A stretch of DNA of 64,000 nucleotides from Thioploca sp. (lineage in GTDB: Bacteria; Pseudomonadota; Gammaproteobacteria; Beggiatoales; Beggiatoaceae). The notes beneath the pieces were generated by a model that saw only the letters and a list, made by a program, of their open reading frames with translations, made no database searches and was not told where the DNA came from. Shown in pieces: positions 40,165 through 48,732 of this stretch. The stretch is taken from positions 1 through 64,000 of the forward strand of contig JAAUSR010000022.1 in assembly GCA_012032555.1 (NCBI GenBank). The letters are read 5' to 3'. A program made the translations under genes and the position numbers. How positions within the stretch are numbered: position 1 is the first letter of the stretch; each line of letters begins with the position of its first letter.

Positions 40165-41043
40165 ATGACTACCGTTACTGTCGCTGCTATCCAAATGGCT
40201 TGTACTTGGGATATTTCCGCTAATTTAAACAAAGCCGAAATATTAGTTCGTCGAGCTGCCCAACAAGGCGCACAAATGATATTGCTACCAGAACTCTTTG
40301 AAACGCCTTATTTTTGTATAGATCAACAGGAAGATTATTTTAAACTCGCTAAACCAATTCAAAATAACCCCCTATTAACTCGCTTTAGTGCTTTAGCAGC
40401 AGATCTCAAGGTGGTTTTACCGATTAGCTTTTTTGAACGTGCCCATCAAGTTTATTATAACTCCGTGATGATTATCGATGCGGATGGGCGTCAATTAGGC
40501 ATTTACCGCAAAACCCATATTCCCGACGGACCAGGTTATCAAGAAAAATTCTATTTTAATCCCGGGGACACGGGTTTTAAAGTTTGGTCAACCCGTTATG
40601 GCGTTATCGGTGTTGGGATTTGTTGGGATCAATGGTTTCCTGAATCAGCACGGGCAATGGCTTTACAAGGTGCTGAATTACTTTTTTATCCCTCGACTAT
40701 TGGTTCCGAACCACAAGCACCTAACCTAGATTCTGGCGAACATTGGCAACGGGTGATGCAAGGTCATGCCGCCGCTAATATCATGCCACTGATCGCTTCT
40801 AACCGAGTAGGCATCGAAATTGGTAGCAGTTGTGAACTGACTTTTTATGGTTCTGCCTTTATTGCGGGTCCGACTGGTGAAATGGTGACGATGGCCGGAC
40901 GAGAAGAAGAAATTATCATAACCGCTGAATTTGATTTAGAAAAAATACGTGCCTTACGCACCAGTTGGGGTATTTTTCGAGATCGCCGTCCTAGCCAATA
41001 TCATTTTTTAATGACATCAGATGGACATAGCGGCGTATTGTAG
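40165..41043 (+). CDS. aguB: N-carbamoylputrescine amidase
   Basis: The 292-residue nitrilase-family enzyme hydrolyses N-carbamoylputrescine to putrescine, CO2 and ammonia. The catalytic triad is visible: Glu in LLPELFETPYF, Lys in YRKTHIPDGPGY and Cys in GVGICWDQWFPE. The phrase YPSTIGSEPQ after it is typical of AguB. It completes the agmatine pathway started by aguA, separated only by a Uma2 gene. Confidence 0.97.
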   Translation: MTTVTVAAIQMACTWDISANLNKAEILVRRAAQQGAQMILLPELFETPYFCIDQQEDYFKLAKPIQNNPLLTRFSALAADLKVVLPISFFERAHQVYYNSVMIIDADGRQLGIYRKTHIPDGPGYQEKFYFNPGDTGFKVWSTRYGVIGVGICWDQWFPESARAMALQGAELLFYPSTIGSEPQAPNLDSGEHWQRVMQGHAAANIMPLIASNRVGIEIGSSCELTFYGSAFIAGPTGEMVTMAGREEEIIITAEFDLEKIRALRTSWGIFRDRRPSQYHFLMTSDGHSGVL

Positions 41044-41089
41044 AGTAGATAAGGCGTAAGCTGCCCTCCACCTTCATCGAATAACCAGA

Positions 41090-41121
41090 GTAGGCTGGGT
41101 TGAGGAACGAAACCCAGCTTA
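41090..41121 (+). repeat. GTAG-tagged REP-like hairpin, family A
   Basis: GTAG followed by GCTGGGTT, a short loop and AACCCAGC. The same sequence, with small changes in the loop, flanks the RAYT gene at 53196-53729. A 5' GTAG tag next to an imperfect hairpin is the usual form of RAYT-mobilised REPs. Confidence 0.75.
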
Positions 41122-41173
41122 CTATAGCAAAATCAATAATAATTCAGTTACCTCAACTTGAAGGAATTGACTC

Positions 41174-42292
41174 ATGGAAACTGACAAAACTATTAAAGGT
41201 ACCTTATTAGTTGTTGATGATATGCCTGACAACATCAAAATCTTATTGAAAATTTTAACTCAACTTCATTTTAAAGTCTTAGCTGCTCGAGATGGTCAAC
41301 AAGGTATCAAAATAGCGGATTATGTTCTTCCCGATTTAATTCTTTTAGATATTATGATGCCAGAGATGGATGGTTTTGAAGTATGCCGCTATTTAAAATC
41401 TCAAGCACGGACTCAAGCGATTCCTATTATTTTTATGACGGCATTAGATGATGTTCATAGTAAAATAAAAGGCTTTGAATGCGGAGCAGCCGATTACATT
41501 ACTAAACCTTTTCAACATAAAGAAGTCATTGCTCGGGTTGATACCCATATTCACTTACACCAGTTACAACAACAATTACAAGCACAAATGAAAGAACTAG
41601 AAAAGCGGAATAAAGAATTGGATGCCTTTGCTCATACAGTCGCTCATGATCTCAAAAATCCTTTAAATGGCGTGATTAATTTAACCGAAGTTTTATTAGA
41701 AACTTGTCCCTTTGATACGCTTAATCCAGCGGTAGTTAAATGTAAAGAAAGACTCCAAGTCGTCACACAGGCTGGCTATCAAATGCTTAATATTATTGAA
41801 TCCATGCTGTTACTAGCTGGTGTTTCTAAGCAAGAAACCGTAACCTTGCAACCACTCGACATGGCTAAAATTATTGATCAGGTTGTCCAAAGTTTGAGTT
41901 CAATGCTGACTGAATATCAAGCAGAAATTAAATTACCACCAGAATGGCCACTCGCCAAGGGTTATGCACCTTGGGTACAAGAAATCTGGATAAATTATTT
42001 AACGAATGGTCTTAAATATGGTGGCAACCCACCGGTTTTAGAATTGGGTACCTCCCCACCGGAGAATGGAATGATCTGCTTTTGGGTACAAGATAATGGC
42101 AGTGGTATTACTGAAACTGAACAACATCGCTTATTTACGCCTTTCACTCGGTTGCAAGAAGATCGTGCTCACGGTCATGGTTTAGGTTTATCTATCGTCC
42201 AACAAATTGCTGAGAAACTCGGTGGGCAAGTGGGAGTGGAAAGCGCTCCCGGCAAAGGTAGTTTGTTTTTCTTTACTTTACCAGTTGAATAA
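41174..42292 (+). CDS. Response regulator receiver/histidine kinase hybrid
   Basis: The 372-residue soluble protein begins with a receiver domain (LLVVDDMPDN, phospho-acceptor Asp near 60 in LILLDIMMPEMDGF, Lys in ADYITKPF). After a coiled coil comes a HisKA domain (HTVAHDLKNPLNGV, His near 160) and a HATPase domain (LTNGLKYGG, DNGSGITETE, GHGLGLSIV). Such REC-HK proteins act as intermediates in phosphorelays, taking a signal from a membrane kinase. A REP hairpin and 130 bp separate it from aguB. No adjacent DNA-binding regulator is seen. Confidence 0.93.
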   Translation: METDKTIKGTLLVVDDMPDNIKILLKILTQLHFKVLAARDGQQGIKIADYVLPDLILLDIMMPEMDGFEVCRYLKSQARTQAIPIIFMTALDDVHSKIKGFECGAADYITKPFQHKEVIARVDTHIHLHQLQQQLQAQMKELEKRNKELDAFAHTVAHDLKNPLNGVINLTEVLLETCPFDTLNPAVVKCKERLQVVTQAGYQMLNIIESMLLLAGVSKQETVTLQPLDMAKIIDQVVQSLSSMLTEYQAEIKLPPEWPLAKGYAPWVQEIWINYLTNGLKYGGNPPVLELGTSPPENGMICFWVQDNGSGITETEQHRLFTPFTRLQEDRAHGHGLGLSIVQQIAEKLGGQVGVESAPGKGSLFFFTLPVE

Positions 42293-42334
42293 CCGAATTT
42301 ACTAATTACGGATGAATAGCCACGATTTGTTAAA

Positions 42335-43570
42335 CTAAATCTGGCTTTTTAGTAATTGAATTCTTTGATAAGATTCGTCAATACGCGCCGGACTAATGGC
42401 CCCCTCTGCAACGAATTGTTTGATAATGTTGGTGATTTGAGTAGCAATATCTTCAACAAAAACATCTAAATTATTGCCAACTAAGATAATATCTACTCCC
42501 GCTTCAATCGCTTGGTGAACAGCCGTTTTTAAACCATACTGGTGAGCAATCGCTCTCATTTGAATATCATCAGAAAGTACCACACCTTTATAATTCAACT
42601 TTTGACGTAGGAGTTTAGTAATGATTTGGTTAGACAACGTTGCTGGATAAAGTGGATCCAAATGTTTATTGAACACATGTCCGGTCATAATCGCATCAAC
42701 TTGTCCCGTGTGAATAAGATTTCTATAAGGAATTAATTCTGATTCTGACCAACTATCCGTTACGTCAACTAAGCCGAGATGAGAATCGTTGGTCGAACTA
42801 CCATGACCAGGGAAATGCTTTAATGTGCACAAAACCCCGTGTTGATGATGTGCTTTAATAAATTCCAGTGCTTGACTGCTTACAATGTTCGGATCGGCTG
42901 AAAAACTGCGTTCTCTTTTACCAATAATAGGATTATGAGGATTAACATTGAGATCAACCACGGGAGCAAAATTGAGATTTACACCCATCGTGGACAACGT
43001 TGTTGCCATTTGACTGGCGTACTGATAGGTTAAATTAGGATTATTTTGGCTACCTAAATATTGATGAGAAACGGTGGGTGGAAAACCGTATTGTTCTTTT
43101 AAGCGACTAATAACACCACCTTCATAATCGATGCCGATTAATAAAGGTATTTCGGCGTAGGCTTGTAATGCCGTTACTAAATTGCTTACTTGCGAAGATG
43201 ATTGAATATTACGTACTGGTCGTTTTTGAGGAACGTCATGATCAAATAAAATAACGCCACCAATATGACGATCACGGATATCTTGTACTATCGGATCCTG
43301 ATGATTAGTTATAGCTAATCCCCGAAATCCAACCATCAACATTTGACCAATTTTGATTTCTAAGCTCATATCTCGTGTCATTTTCTGCTGAGGTAAGGTA
43401 TTAATCGCTTGAGGCTGAATAATCGGCACCGATAGCGGTGAAGTATCCTTAGCCGAAGACATGGCACAACCCGTTAATAAAGCTATGCCGGCCGCGCTTT
43501 TGCTCATTAATTTCAGGAATTCACGGCGAGAATCGCTGATTAAGGCGTTATTACTGTTTTTATTGAGCAT
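42335..43570 (-). CDS. Glycoside hydrolase family 3, exported NagZ-like beta-N-acetylhexosaminidase
   Basis: I prefer the ATG at 43570, which overlaps the stop of the upstream lipoprotein gene by 11 bases; an in-frame ATG at 43618 lies deeper inside that gene. The protein has about 411 residues. The N-terminus has SRREFLKLMSKSAAGIALLT followed by GCAMSS, a Tat-like twin-arginine signal ending in a lipobox. The GH3 domain shows LLIGIDYEGGVISRLKE and the NagZ signature KHFPGHGSSTNDSHLGLVDV (catalytic His/Asp pair). A likely nucleophile Asp lies in GVVLSDDIQM. NagZ of Gram-negatives is normally cytoplasmic, so an exported, lipid-anchored version is unusual. Confidence 0.85.
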   Translation of the reverse strand: MLNKNSNNALISDSRREFLKLMSKSAAGIALLTGCAMSSAKDTSPLSVPIIQPQAINTLPQQKMTRDMSLEIKIGQMLMVGFRGLAITNHQDPIVQDIRDRHIGGVILFDHDVPQKRPVRNIQSSSQVSNLVTALQAYAEIPLLIGIDYEGGVISRLKEQYGFPPTVSHQYLGSQNNPNLTYQYASQMATTLSTMGVNLNFAPVVDLNVNPHNPIIGKRERSFSADPNIVSSQALEFIKAHHQHGVLCTLKHFPGHGSSTNDSHLGLVDVTDSWSESELIPYRNLIHTGQVDAIMTGHVFNKHLDPLYPATLSNQIITKLLRQKLNYKGVVLSDDIQMRAIAHQYGLKTAVHQAIEAGVDIILVGNNLDVFVEDIATQITNIIKQFVAEGAISPARIDESYQRIQLLKSQI

Positions 43571-44027
43571 GTTGGGGTTTTTTACCACTGACAATTTCTC
43601 CAGATTGTTCATCTTCAATCCAAAAGGTCACAGTAAACTGGGGAGTAGATGAATTACTATCATTGACATTAGGAATTCCTTTAACAATATACTGATGACC
43701 CGCTCGCGCCATCAATTTCATTTCGGTACTGGCAGACCAAGCGGTTTTGTCATAACTACTTTCCTGACGCCAACTGACTTGTAATTGGTGGATACCCGGT
43801 GACACTTCCACGGCTGAACTTAAGATTTCTTGACCATCTACAGCGGTAATGAAAATAGCTGTTGAGGTAACAAAAGCAGATAATCCTGTGTGACCCGCTT
43901 TGATGACGGCATTAACTGGAATTGGTGTGGTATTTTTAGTCGATACCGCCACCGGTGGGCTACATCCTAGAAGCAATTCTAGGAAATAGCCAATGACTAT
44001 TATTCGTAAATAAGCTTTAAATTTCAT
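43560..44027 (-). CDS. Small lipoprotein of unknown function
   Basis: The 155-residue protein has a lipoprotein signal MKFKAYLRIIVIGYFLELLLGC with the lipid-accepting Cys at residue 22. The mature part is beta-rich (GIHQLQVSWRQE, HQYIVKGIPN, QFTVTFWIEDEQSGEIV) and resembles small envelope lipoproteins with a PEGA-like fold, though I cannot name the family. It overlaps the start of the GH3 gene, so the two are translationally coupled and probably act together at the cell wall. Confidence 0.7.
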   Translation of the reverse strand: MKFKAYLRIIVIGYFLELLLGCSPPVAVSTKNTTPIPVNAVIKAGHTGLSAFVTSTAIFITAVDGQEILSSAVEVSPGIHQLQVSWRQESSYDKTAWSASTEMKLMARAGHQYIVKGIPNVNDSNSSTPQFTVTFWIEDEQSGEIVSGKKPQHAQ

Positions 44028-44071
44028 TTTGAGTATAGATTTATTCCGTATTATTTTATGATTAAAACATC

Positions 44072-44143
44072 GTCATTAAGTTAAGAACTCGTTCCCCTTT
44101 CCCAATGGGAGAGGGCGATCCAATGGCTTAACTTAATGGCAGT
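44072..44143. mobile_element. MITE-like palindrome (short copy)
   Basis: TCATTAAGTTAAG at 44073 is matched by the inverted CTTAACTTAATGGC with AGT ending at 44143, enclosing a small CCCTTTCCCAATGGGAGAGGG hairpin. The termini are the same as those of the 151-bp element at 54681-54831. No coding capacity. Confidence 0.65.
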
Positions 44144-45313
44144 CTACCTTATCGGAAAACTAACCATAAACTGACTCCCTTGCTGAACTACACTGGTCAC
44201 AGATACAGTTCCATTAAGTATCTTAGTGAGTCGAGATACAAGAGTTAACCCGAGACCGGTCCCTTCATAATTGCGTGCCAACCGCGCATCAATTTGTACA
44301 AAAGGTTCAAATAGTTTGTCCATATCTACTTGTGCAATTCCAATTCCAGTATCCCATACGGTAAAGCATAGCGCCGGTATTTCCGGATTATCAGTTACGG
44401 TTAAACCAATTTTTCCTTGTTCTGGCGTGAATTTAATCGCATTATCAAGCAAGTGAATTAAAACTTGAGAAATATATTGTTCATCAGTCATCAAGGTTTT
44501 AACTTCAGTATTATTTTGATAGTGTAAATGAAGCTGTTTTTTTTGTGCTGATTGGCGTTTGGATTCTAAACAGTTTTGACAGATGGATTCGATGGGAATG
44601 GGTCTAAATTGTACTTTACCGGTTTCAATTCGAGTGAGTTCTAGAATATTCTCAATTATTTTTAATAAATGTTGACCACTCATATGGATAGTATTTAGTG
44701 AATACTGTTGCTTATCGTTTATCGGTCCATAAACACCTTCTTGAAGCAGTTGAGATAACCCTAAAATCGCATTCAGCGGCGTTCGTAATTCATGGCTCAT
44801 CACCGCTAAAAATTCACTTTTAGCTCGATTAGCTGATTCAGCTGCTTCTTTGGCTTCACGCAGTTTAGCTTGTGCTAAGCGTTCTTGTTCAATAGCTTGT
44901 TGTAAACGTTGCGTATAACGACAAGTTTTATCAACCGTGGTTTTTAAATCCTGTAAATCAAATGGTTTCGTTAAAAAATCAAAAGCACCCATATTCATGG
45001 CCTTTCTGATATTACCGATGTCACCATAAGCCGAGATAATGACGGGCGTTAAAACCGGATTTAAGGTTGGCTTTAATTCTTGTAAATGTTGAAGTAAGGT
45101 TAAGCCATCCATTCTGGGCATGTTGATGTCAGTCAGAATGATTTCTATTGTCGGATCGGTTTGTAATTTGTCGAGCGCCTCTTGTCCATCCGTGGCAAAA
45201 GTAAACTCAAATTCATTTTGCCGAATTCTTTTTCTAAAGGTTTGACTGATAACAAATTGTAATTTAGGCTCATCATCAACCACCATTATTTTTATGGGTA
45301 GGATCATTTCCAT
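44144..45313 (-). CDS. Response regulator receiver/histidine kinase hybrid
   Basis: The 389-residue soluble protein has a receiver domain ([13 protein letters not shown], phospho-acceptor Asp near 60 in [13 protein letters not shown], Lys in [12 protein letters not shown]), a coiled coil and a HisKA domain with His in [16 protein letters not shown] HATPase domain follows ([29 protein letters not shown]). It lies 12 bp after the membrane kinase at 45326-47554 in the same direction. The pair looks like a phosphorelay unit: the Cache kinase senses and this protein receives. The output protein is not in the window. Confidence 0.93.
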   Translation of the reverse strand: MEMILPIKIMVVDDEPKLQFVISQTFRKRIRQNEFEFTFATDGQEALDKLQTDPTIEIILTDINMPRMDGLTLLQHLQELKPTLNPVLTPVIISAYGDIGNIRKAMNMGAFDFLTKPFDLQDLKTTVDKTCRYTQRLQQAIEQERLAQAKLREAKEAAESANRAKSEFLAVMSHELRTPLNAILGLSQLLQEGVYGPINDKQQYSLNTIHMSGQHLLKIIENILELTRIETGKVQFRPIPIESICQNCLESKRQSAQKKQLHLHYQNNTEVKTLMTDEQYISQVLIHLLDNAIKFTPEQGKIGLTVTDNPEIPALCFTVWDTGIGIAQVDMDKLFEPFVQIDARLARNYEGTGLGLTLVSRLTKILNGTVSVTSVVQQGSQFMVSFPIR

Positions 45314-45325
45314 AGGACGATTTAG

Positions 45326-47554
45326 CTAGCGTTTAGGTAACTTAATGATAAATGAGGTATATTGCCCAACTTCGGTTTCTACTTCTAGTTTGCCCTGATG
45401 GCTTCGAACAATGATTTCATAACTGATAGATAAGCCCAAACCAGTTCCCTGGCCAACCGATTTAGTGGTAAAGAAAGGATCGAAAATTTGGGGTTTCACT
45501 GTTGCTGGAATTCCAATGCCATTATCTCTAATCCGGATTTCGATCCAGTCCCCCTGAGCTTGAGTTTGTAATAATAACTGAGGTATATAACCATTTTCAG
45601 CAACTTCTTTTTGTTTGGCTTGCATAGCATAGTAAGCATTGCTAATAATATTAATTAAAACCTGCCATAACTCTTGGGGCATCACCTGGATCAGTGGTAA
45701 CTGTTCATCACATTCAACCGTAATTTTGATACAAAAATGCTCATTTTGATTACGCATCGAATGATAGGTTAAATTAGCCGCTTCTTTAAGTAATAAATTA
45801 ATATCGGTTAATTGATATTGAACACCATGACGGTGAGAATGTCGCAACATGTTTTGTACAATATTATCAGCCCGTTTACCTTCTTCATAGATACGTTGAG
45901 CATTATTTTGTAAATCTCGCAAAATAGTTGCAATTTCTTGGTTAATCGTGTCATCTAAATGGAGTTGTTGGCTGTCAATGATATCATGAAGTTCTTGGGC
46001 AAATTCAACCGAAAGTACCGCAAAATTGTTGATAAAATTTAACGGATTTTTAATCTCGTGAGCAATGCCAGCAATGAGCATCCCTAAAGCGGCCATTCTT
46101 TCTTGAATAATTAGTTGAGATTGAGTGGTTTTGAGTTGTTCGACTGCTTGTGATAATTCGTGAGTTCGCTCAGCCACTTTGAATTCTAAAGTAATATTAT
46201 CATTGATTAAACGGTCATAAAATTTTTCTAACTGTTTGGCCATTTCATTAAAAGAACGGGTTAATTCTCCAACTTCATCTTCCCGTTCTACCTCAATCGG
46301 CCAATCCCATTTACCTTGTGCTAATTTTTTCGCCGCCCAATTTAATTTTAAAATCGGGCGTGCAATCCAATGCGCTGTCAATAACCCAATGATAATAGCT
46401 ATACCTAATGCTATCCATAAGACTAAAAAAGTAGTTTGGGTTTGAGTATAAATTTGAGCCATGAATGCCGATTTAGGGATAACAACGACAATAAGCCAAT
46501 CTAAATTAAAATTCTGAGCTAGCGGGATGATTTGCAAAAAATGTGGTTGTTGTTTAGCTAAGAATTCCCATTCTTGCACGTTCGTAATTTCCTGCAAATC
46601 TTCGAAATGAGATAGTAGCTGTTGGGTAGCGCTTTGAATGAGTGGATCATGGCTCTTCAGCGCCCGGAGACGTTGTTGAACGCCATTTTGGTAAAAGAAT
46701 ATTTCTTCTCGAGTGGAAGGAGCGATCATCAAACCATCTCGATCAATAATAAAAATTTGTCCTTGTTCATTAATTCTTAAACCACTGAGAAATAAACTGA
46801 GATCATTTAAATCTAAATCCACACTGGCTACACCAAGTAACTGATTAGCCTCATTATAAACCGGTTGACTTGCCGAAATATAGGCCAGATGAGGCGTAAC
46901 AAAACCCGAGTAAATATGCCAAATGGGTTTACCGGCCTTAACAGCGGCTTGATACCACGGTCGACTACGCGCATCAAACGCGGGATAAACCGTGAATAAT
47001 TTATCCCGTTGCCCTAAATTATTCAGCGTATAGTAAGACAGTTTATGGTGGTTAGTTTGATTAGCGATAGCGATTTGTAATGATTTCTGCCCAGCCGGCA
47101 AATTAGGTGGGGTACGAGTAATGGTAAAATATTCTCCATTAGCTTGACTACCAAAACCGATCCAACTAACGGTTTTAAAAAGTTGAATTTGTTGCCAAAA
47201 GTAAAAATCCCGTGATGAATTCTCTACATTCAAATCCATATTTAAATAACCCATACGAATAGCCATAGCATTCTTTTGATTAATCAATAAGGGATATTTA
47301 AGATAAATGTCTAATTTTTGTCGAATTCTCGCCACAATTTCATGACGCCACTGTGCCATTAAGTAATTCACTGCTTTGCGTCCATTGTAAAAAGAAATAT
47401 AGCCGGTTAAGCCAACTACACTAACAATTTGAATTACAAATACAATAATAAGTACTGTTCGAAAAGAAAGTTGGCGAAAGTGAATCAAATTATTTATCAA
47501 TTTAAGAAATTGGCTAGTTATGGACAGCCGCGATCGGCAATAATTTAAATTCAT
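45326..47554 (-). CDS. Membrane sensor histidine kinase, Cache-HAMP type with HATPase
   Basis: The 742 residues have transmembrane helices at about 33-54 and 375-398 and a double-Cache sensor (YPAFDARSRPWYQAAVKAGKP). HAMP follows (WIARPILKLNWAAKKLAQGKW), then a long coiled coil and a kinase core of the NtrB/ThkA-like class with the phospho-His in IAGIAHEIKNPLNFINNFA. The HATPase has IISNAYYAMQ, DNGIGIPATV and GTGLGLSISYEI. It is a paralogue of the kinase at 36302-38395 by its N-terminus but has a different kinase-core type. It probably feeds the REC-HK gene downstream. Confidence 0.93.
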   Translation of the reverse strand: MNLNYCRSRLSITSQFLKLINNLIHFRQLSFRTVLIIVFVIQIVSVVGLTGYISFYNGRKAVNYLMAQWRHEIVARIRQKLDIYLKYPLLINQKNAMAIRMGYLNMDLNVENSSRDFYFWQQIQLFKTVSWIGFGSQANGEYFTITRTPPNLPAGQKSLQIAIANQTNHHKLSYYTLNNLGQRDKLFTVYPAFDARSRPWYQAAVKAGKPIWHIYSGFVTPHLAYISASQPVYNEANQLLGVASVDLDLNDLSLFLSGLRINEQGQIFIIDRDGLMIAPSTREEIFFYQNGVQQRLRALKSHDPLIQSATQQLLSHFEDLQEITNVQEWEFLAKQQPHFLQIIPLAQNFNLDWLIVVVIPKSAFMAQIYTQTQTTFLVLWIALGIAIIIGLLTAHWIARPILKLNWAAKKLAQGKWDWPIEVEREDEVGELTRSFNEMAKQLEKFYDRLINDNITLEFKVAERTHELSQAVEQLKTTQSQLIIQERMAALGMLIAGIAHEIKNPLNFINNFAVLSVEFAQELHDIIDSQQLHLDDTINQEIATILRDLQNNAQRIYEEGKRADNIVQNMLRHSHRHGVQYQLTDINLLLKEAANLTYHSMRNQNEHFCIKITVECDEQLPLIQVMPQELWQVLINIISNAYYAMQAKQKEVAENGYIPQLLLQTQAQGDWIEIRIRDNGIGIPATVKPQIFDPFFTTKSVGQGTGLGLSISYEIIVRSHQGKLEVETEVGQYTSFIIKLPKR

Positions 47555-47905
47555 TCTTATCCATCATGCTTATTCAAATTATTCTTAAAATTAATTATCT
47601 GGTCAATTCAACCAACCAGAAGAAGTCAAGTCATTCCTGCGAGGGTTGAAATCTAAAATAACGGTAACAACTCAATCGTATCTATAGATGAATTCCGGCT
47701 GATGAAACGAAAATAACAGCATAACGGAATTTTAATTTCCATATCAATTACTAGCCACAACGACGCGTAAACAACATCGGCACTATACGGGCAACAATTC
47801 CTTCTACACGAACTTTGCGACCACCATCTTGAATCGCCACCTGTCTTTACCGAACTGAATGATGGCAAACAATGTCTTAAAATTGATAGATGGCAAGACT
47901 TCAAC
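47555..47905. other. Region without a convincing gene, with a possible gene scrap
   Basis: 351 bases between a lipoprotein gene and a kinase gene. On the minus strand, 47841-47752 reads VAIQDGGRKVRVEGIVARIV then PMLFTRRCG and stop. It is protein-like but only 30 codons long, with a stop two codons upstream, so it may be the scrap of a lost gene. Nothing else was seen. Confidence 0.3.
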
Positions 47906-48493
47906 TTAATCCAGTTTAAGAGGAGGTAATATCTTGCCAATATCTTGAAATGGCCCAAGTGGATTTTTCTTATCTTCAAATTCAGACACATTGGGTTCAC
48001 CACCCCAAAGTTTATGAACCACCAGATCATCTTTTAGCACGATTAAGGCAGTAAAGTTCCAACCCGTAGTAATTTGCTTGCGGCGAAAATTAAATAGATC
48101 AAGAAATACATTACCATAACGATTACTATTAAGTATTTTTGGGGAAACTTCATAACCTTGACAGGTTTCTCGTACCTGTAAGCAAGCTTGTACGCCAGGA
48201 TCAAGATTTTCCATACGAATAGACTGATTGGGTAAAAATTTTTCGGTCAGTTCTAAATAGGTCACTAACTTGACATTTGGTGTCGCAAAAGGATCAAATC
48301 CCAAACGTTTTAAATCTTGAGTCGTTGTTTGTGAAGGAACTATTTTGTCAAAAGCTATTTTAGCTTCTTCAAAACTTTGCCAAGGTGATTTAGTCGTTTG
48401 CTTGATAGAGGGTAATAATCCGCCTGAACAACCACTATTCATTATTAATATGATCAATATCAGGGTTACAGATAAAAATACTGAGTTAAGCAT
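47906..48493 (-). CDS. Putative lipoprotein of unknown function
   Basis: The 195-residue protein begins with a hydrophobic signal and lipobox-like MNSGC (Cys22). The mature part contains IVPSQTTTQDLKRLGFDP, a phrase like those in small outer-membrane lipoproteins that depend on a SmpA/OmlA-type beta fold. It also has two cysteines (QACLQVRETCQGYEV) and a strand TGWNFTALIVLKDDLVVHKL. The overall shape suggests an envelope-associated lipoprotein. No family was firmly recognised. It is not in an obvious operon. Confidence 0.7.
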   Translation of the reverse strand: MLNSVFLSVTLILIILIMNSGCSGGLLPSIKQTTKSPWQSFEEAKIAFDKIVPSQTTTQDLKRLGFDPFATPNVKLVTYLELTEKFLPNQSIRMENLDPGVQACLQVRETCQGYEVSPKILNSNRYGNVFLDLFNFRRKQITTGWNFTALIVLKDDLVVHKLWGGEPNVSEFEDKKNPLGPFQDIGKILPPLKLD

Positions 48494-48732
48494 CTTGATA
48501 ATCCGAGTAAGTTAATTTGTTAATCTTAATTTAATCCATTTTAGCGGTTGTAGAATTGGCAAATGACTTAAGGTTATCTAACCATTTTGGTTTCAAAGGT
48601 TACCAGCACGCTAGTAATACGATGTTAAATGGGTACCACGATGAGTTGCACCGGTTGATGCCAAAAAAGCTGGAGGTGATCACTAATCGTTCCAGTGGTT
48701 CGATAATAGGTTATTTACGCAAAATTTATTCC

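Noticed and set aside
47653-48030. 125-codon minus-strand frame overlapping the lipoprotein gene
   Set aside because: It runs through the lipoprotein coding region in another frame, and the translation has no protein-like pattern.
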